This document shows positions 60,050-64,000 of a DNA stretch of 64,000 nt, piece after piece (position 1 is the first letter of the stretch; every line of letters begins with the position of its first letter). Source of the stretch: Bacteroidia bacterium. GTDB lineage: Bacteria > Bacteroidota > Bacteroidia > Flavobacteriales > Flavobacteriaceae. The notes under the pieces were generated by a model. That model searched no databases and had not been told where the DNA came from. It saw nothing but the letters and a program-made list of their open reading frames with translations. Where the stretch lies: assembly GCA_030427865.1 (NCBI GenBank), contig JAUICK010000016.1, forward strand, positions 1-64,000. Direction: 5' to 3'. Made by a program: the position numbers and the translations under genes.

Positions 60050-61804
60050 ATGTACAGAAGTCATTCTTGTGGTCAGTTAAGAGCATCACACATCAATACA
60101 GAGGTAACCTTAGCAGGTTGGGTTCAAAAATCGCGCGATAAAGGTTTTATGATTTGGGTCGATTTAAGAGACAGATATGGAATTACACAATTGATTTTTG
60201 ATGAAGATCGCACACCAGCAACAATGATGGAAAAAGCAAAGTCTTTAGGTAGAGAATTTGTGATTCAGGTTACTGGAACTGTTATTGAGCGTGAGTCTAA
60301 AAACACTAAAATACCAACTGGTGATGTTGAGGTTTTAGTATCGGATTTAAAGATATTAAATAATGCAAAATTACCACCATTTACTATAGAGGATGAAACT
60401 GATGGAGGTGAAGATATAAGAATGAAGTACAGGTATTTAGATATCCGTAGAAATCCTGTAAAAGACAGTTTAATTTTTCGTCATAAGGTAACCATGGAAG
60501 TTAGAAAGTATCTTTCTGACCAAGAATTTATTGAAGTAGAAACACCTTATTTAATAAAATCTACCCCAGAAGGTGCAAGAGATTTTGTAGTGCCTTCTCG
60601 TATGAATGAAGGACAGTTTTATGCGTTGCCACAATCTCCACAAACCTTTAAACAACTATTAATGGTTGGTGGAATGGATAAATATTTCCAAATCGTAAAA
60701 TGTTTTAGAGACGAAGATTTACGTGCAGACAGACAGCCAGAATTTACACAAATAGACTGTGAAATGGCATTTGTAGAACAAGAAGATATTTTAGAAGTTT
60801 TTGAAGGTTTAACACGTCATTTACTAAAAGAAATTAACGGCGTTGAGGTAGAGAAATTTCCAAGAATGTTGTTTGAGGATGCAATGCGTTTGTATGGAAA
60901 TGACAAACCAGACATACGTTTCGGAATGGAATTTGGCGAGTTAAATGCAGTTACTCAACACAAAGATTTTGGGGTTTTTAAAAACTCAGAATTGGTGGTT
61001 GGTATTGCTGTTCCTAAAGGAAATGCATACACCAGAAAGCAAATAGACAAAATCATTAAATGGGTAAAACGTCCGCAAGTTGGTGCTTTAGGAATGGTAT
61101 ATTGTAGAGTTAACGAAGATGGAACATTCAAATCTTCTGTAGATAAATTTTACGACCAAGAAGATTTAGCAAAATGGGCAGAAGTAACTGGGGCAAAAGC
61201 TGGTGATTTAATCTGTATTTTATCAGGTGAAACCAATAAAGTAAGAACGCAATTGTCTGCTTTACGTATGCACTTAGCAGAAGAGTTAGGTTTGCGTAAA
61301 TCAAACGAATTTGCACCACTTTGGGTAATTGACTTTCCGTTATTAGAGTTGGATGAAGAAACTGGGCATTATCACGCAATGCATCACCCGTTTACATCGC
61401 CAAAACCAGGGCAATTAGAATTGTTAGAGACTAACCCAGGTGCAGTAAAAGCAAATGCCTATGATTTGGTATTGAATGGAAATGAAATTGGTGGAGGTTC
61501 TATAAGAATTCACGACAAACAAATGCAAGCAACCATGTTAAAACATTTAGGTTTTTCTGAAGAAGAAGCCAAAGCCCAATTTGGTTTCTTAATGGATGCT
61601 TTTGAATATGGTGCGCCACCTCATGGAGGTTTGGCTTTTGGTTTAGATAGATTGGTCGCCATTTTAGGCGGACAAGAAACGATTCGTGATTTTATTGCAT
61701 TCCCAAAAAATAATTCGGGTAGAGATGTAATGATTGATGCTCCTGCATTTATAGATGATGACCAATTGAATGAATTGAATTTAAAATTAAATATTACAGC
61801 ATAA
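60050..61804 (+). CDS. aspS: aspartyl-tRNA synthetase
   Basis: 584 residues, normal for the bacterial type. Anticodon-binding OB domain ([20 protein letters not shown]), class II motif 2 [19 protein letters not shown] at about 220-238, a bacterial GAD insertion (about 285-410), and motif 3 [15 protein letters not shown] near the end. Attaches aspartate to tRNA-Asp. Ends at a terminator. Confidence 0.97.
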   Translation: MYRSHSCGQLRASHINTEVTLAGWVQKSRDKGFMIWVDLRDRYGITQLIFDEDRTPATMMEKAKSLGREFVIQVTGTVIERESKNTKIPTGDVEVLVSDLKILNNAKLPPFTIEDETDGGEDIRMKYRYLDIRRNPVKDSLIFRHKVTMEVRKYLSDQEFIEVETPYLIKSTPEGARDFVVPSRMNEGQFYALPQSPQTFKQLLMVGGMDKYFQIVKCFRDEDLRADRQPEFTQIDCEMAFVEQEDILEVFEGLTRHLLKEINGVEVEKFPRMLFEDAMRLYGNDKPDIRFGMEFGELNAVTQHKDFGVFKNSELVVGIAVPKGNAYTRKQIDKIIKWVKRPQVGALGMVYCRVNEDGTFKSSVDKFYDQEDLAKWAEVTGAKAGDLICILSGETNKVRTQLSALRMHLAEELGLRKSNEFAPLWVIDFPLLELDEETGHYHAMHHPFTSPKPGQLELLETNPGAVKANAYDLVLNGNEIGGGSIRIHDKQMQATMLKHLGFSEEEAKAQFGFLMDAFEYGAPPHGGLAFGLDRLVAILGGQETIRDFIAFPKNNSGRDVMIDAPAFIDDDQLNELNLKLNITA

Positions 61805-61808
61805 ATTT

Positions 61809-61836
61809 AAAATCCCGTTTTTGCGGGATTTTTTAT
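61809..61836 (+). terminator. terminator of aspS
   Basis: AAATCCCG-TTTTTG-CGGGATTTTTT: 7 to 8 bp stem and T6. Confidence 0.9.
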
Positions 61837-61848
61837 TACTTTTAAATT

Positions 61849-62556
61849 ATGAAAAAACTAACCACAATTATAGTACTTTTAGCATCTATACTATCATTTT
61901 CTCAAGAACTAACAGGAGATGAATTGTTAGCAAAAGCAATCAAGTTTCATGACCCTAATGGAAATTGGGACACTTTTAAAGGAGAACTTTTTGTAACGAT
62001 GGAAACTCCAAAAGGAAGCCCAAGAAAAAGTAAAATCAATATTAATTTACCCGAAGAATTCTTTTATGTAAAAGCTATTAGAGATACAATTGTTACAGAA
62101 TATACTGTTCATAAAGGTGATTGTAGTATGGCAATTAACGGAAATAAAAATCCTTCTTCAGCTACCAAAAAGAAACACAGTTTAAGTTGCAAACGTGCTA
62201 ATTTGTATAAAAATTACTACACATACTTGTATGGTTTGCCTATGAAGTTAAAAGATGAAGGTACCATTGTTCATCAAAAAGTAGAAAAAAGACAATTTAA
62301 AGGGAAAGACTATTTGGTTTTAAAAGTTTCCTATCCAAAAGAAATAGGCAAAGACACTTGGTACTTTTATTTTAATCCAAAAACCTATGCTATGGAAGTG
62401 TATCAGTTTTTTAAAAAGAAAAAAGATAGTGGTGAGTATATTTTATTATCAGACTTAGAAACGATTAACGGAGTAAAAATGCCAAAAACGAGAGCTTGGT
62501 ATTATAATAAAGATAATGGTTATTTAGGAACTGATATTTTATCAAAAACAGAATAA
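61849..62556 (+). CDS. secreted LolA/DUF6503-like protein
   Basis: 235 residues with signal peptide MKKLTTIIVLLASILSFSQ. ELLAKAIKFHDPNGNWDTFK, WYFYFNPKTYAMEVYQFFKK and METINGVKMPKTRAWYYN-like end resemble the family of periplasmic proteins with a LolA-type incomplete barrel. Possible lipid or lipoprotein handling; not proven. Confidence 0.7.
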   Translation: MKKLTTIIVLLASILSFSQELTGDELLAKAIKFHDPNGNWDTFKGELFVTMETPKGSPRKSKININLPEEFFYVKAIRDTIVTEYTVHKGDCSMAINGNKNPSSATKKKHSLSCKRANLYKNYYTYLYGLPMKLKDEGTIVHQKVEKRQFKGKDYLVLKVSYPKEIGKDTWYFYFNPKTYAMEVYQFFKKKKDSGEYILLSDLETINGVKMPKTRAWYYNKDNGYLGTDILSKTE

Positions 62557-62567
62557 AAATTAACAAA

Positions 62568-62640
62568 TGTTATTTCGAAATGAGTGAAGTATGAACAATT
62601 GAGAAATCTCATAAAAATTCTCCACAAGGTCGAAATGACA
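62568..62640. repeat. TCATTTCGAAATGAG-type interspersed repeat, copy 4
   Basis: TGTTATTTCGAAATGAGTGA ... ACAATTGAGAAATCTCA ... GGTCGAAATGACA. A shorter, diverged piece (TCATTTCGAAATGAG) is at 55981-55997. Confidence 0.65.
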
Positions 62641-62652
62641 AGAAAATAAATA

Positions 62653-64000
62653 ATGCCAAAAGCAAAAGACATATTCAGAAAAATACTTATTTGGAGATAT
62701 AAACATATTTCTGAACGTCAATTTGTTTATATTTTAAGCATTTTAGTAGGTTTTTTAGCAGGATTTGGAACAGTTATCTTAAAAAACTTCACACATTATA
62801 TTCAACTTTTGTTAGATGTCGATTTTTTTAAAAGCTATCAAAATTCACTCTATTTTATATTTCCAATTATTGGGTTGTTAATTGTAGCCATCATCAAAAA
62901 AACCTGGTTAAAAAAACACATTGGTCACGGAATTTCAACGACACTTTATGCCATTTCTAAACGAAAAGGAATTATCCCAAAATACAATATTTATGCATCG
63001 TTAATAACTGCTCCAATAACAGTTGGTTTTGGAGGTTCTGTTGGGTTGCAAGGACCAGCAGTTAGTGCAGGTACAGCTTTGGCATCTTATACGTCTAAGT
63101 TGTTTCATATGAACACAAAAACACGTATGTTGTTAATTGGTTGTGCCACTGCAGGCGCCATGTCATCAATGTTTAAAGCACCCATTGCAGGTATTGTTTT
63201 TGCTTTAGAAGTATTTAGTTTAGACATTGCTTTTGTTTCTCTTGTTCCGCTTTTATTGGCTTCTGTTTCTGCAATTGTTACTTCGTATCTTTTTTTAGGT
63301 TCTGATGTTTTATTAGGTTTCGAATTGAATGATAAATTTGAAATCAGCGAAATAGGTTTTTACGCTATTTTCGGAATTATTACAGGAATCGCTTCTGTCT
63401 ATTTTTCAGTAATTTATTTTGCGATTCGAAAGTTCTTTTATCAATTTAAAAATCGTTTTGTCAGGTTAATTATTGGAAGTATTATTATCGGTTTTATTTT
63501 ATATCTAATGCCATCTTTATATGGTGAGGGTTATAGTTTGATAAACAATCTTTTAAAAGGAAATCATATTGCAGCTATTGGAAATACTCCTTTTACTTTT
63601 AATCACGAAAATATTTGGTTAATTATTATCTTCTTGCTGTTAATTACAACTTTTAAAGCGATTGCAATGAGTACTACTTTTGCCGCTGGTGGAGTTGGTG
63701 GAATTTTTATTCCTACTTTAGTTATGGGGTCTGCACTTGGAAATGCATTTGCTAAAATCATCAATAATTTAGGCGTAGGTTTTCAGGTTTCTGAAGCCAA
63801 TTTTACTTTAATAGGAATGACAGGTTTAATGGCTGGAGTTTTACACGCACCTCTAACCGCTATTTTCTTAATTGCCGAAATTACAGGTGGTTACGATTTA
63901 TTTGTCCCACTAATGTTGGTGGCAGCAATTTCATTTTCCATCACCAAATACTTTGTTTCTAATTCTATTTATACTTATAAATTGGCACAAAGAGGAGAAC
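62653..64000 (+). CDS. ClC-type chloride channel or antiporter, cut by the window end
   Basis: ATG 62653; open to the last base (449 residues). About eleven membrane helices. Conserved ClC sequences are GFGGSVGLQGPAVSAG at about 128-143, corresponding to GxGxEGP of the selectivity filter, and AGGVGGIFIPTLVMG (GxFxP) at about 343-357. Where most family members have the gating Glu, this protein has Gln (GLQGP). The protein end, possibly with CBS domains, lies outside the window. Confidence 0.93.
   Translation, partial: MPKAKDIFRKILIWRYKHISERQFVYILSILVGFLAGFGTVILKNFTHYIQLLLDVDFFKSYQNSLYFIFPIIGLLIVAIIKKTWLKKHIGHGISTTLYAISKRKGIIPKYNIYASLITAPITVGFGGSVGLQGPAVSAGTALASYTSKLFHMNTKTRMLLIGCATAGAMSSMFKAPIAGIVFALEVFSLDIAFVSLVPLLLASVSAIVTSYLFLGSDVLLGFELNDKFEISEIGFYAIFGIITGIASVYFSVIYFAIRKFFYQFKNRFVRLIIGSIIIGFILYLMPSLYGEGYSLINNLLKGNHIAAIGNTPFTFNHENIWLIIIFLLLITTFKAIAMSTTFAAGGVGGIFIPTLVMGSALGNAFAKIINNLGVGFQVSEANFTLIGMTGLMAGVLHAPLTAIFLIAEITGGYDLFVPLMLVAAISFSITKYFVSNSIYTYKLAQRGE

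Overview
The window reads as chromosome of an AT-rich marine-type member of the Bacteroidota, most likely family Flavobacteriaceae. Supporting signs are type IX secretion (T9SS) C-terminal domains on two giant or modular secreted proteins, OmpA proteins with thrombospondin-type-3 calcium repeats, TAnnTTTG-like -7 promoter boxes, a lack of Shine-Dalgarno leaders, HopJ, DUF2200 and HRDC-helicase genes of the usual flavobacterial type, and two families of short interspersed repeats. Genus cannot be fixed from the sequence alone.

Layout. 1-9425: surface module, with the 3' part of a very large T9SS adhesin, a small PPPPPPGLPID membrane peptide, a decayed folK-deoxynucleoside kinase fusion and an OmpA protein. 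9426-11530: structured intergenic DNA, two 226-bp direct repeats and a DDE transposase gene on the minus strand. 11542-12751: a small regulator, a DUF4468-like secreted protein and a small lipoprotein. About 12800-32140: an integrative mobilizable element with a large serine recombinase, a winged-helix replication-like protein, two VirD4-like ATPases, a RadC-like protein, a D12 adenine methylase, many small element genes, DUF2958, a MobC-like protein and a relaxase whose frame is broken, or shifted, at an A9 run. A minus-strand pair at 22070-24606 (WG-like secreted protein plus membrane partner) looks like cargo. 32346-35283: four-gene cargo cluster (methyltransferase, polytopic membrane protein, VTT/DedA-like protein, GNAT protein with a G8 tract). 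35657-36525: debris (HTH tail, RHS end, tyrosine recombinase end). 36786-41530: a second small island with a translationally coupled ParB-like/adenine methylase pair, an XRE regulator and a serine recombinase whose reading frame runs into the tRNA-Asn terminator and gene. 41496-64000: ordinary core genome, including sucAB, a helicase, recJ, OsmC, a lectin-domain T9SS protein, rsmI, aspS and a ClC channel cut by the window end.

How the parts fit. The first element shows a recurrent half-site, TAGAA(A)CYCT, in four of its promoter regions, mostly as inverted pairs, which suggests that its modules answer to one element-encoded regulator. The second island is the best candidate for an undescribed system: a ParB/Srx-fold protein with a long acidic linker and a C-terminal helical domain, stop-start coupled (TAATG) to a Dam-like methylase and accompanied by its own regulator and recombinase next to a tRNA. 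All functional names come from reading motifs by eye; no database search was possible.
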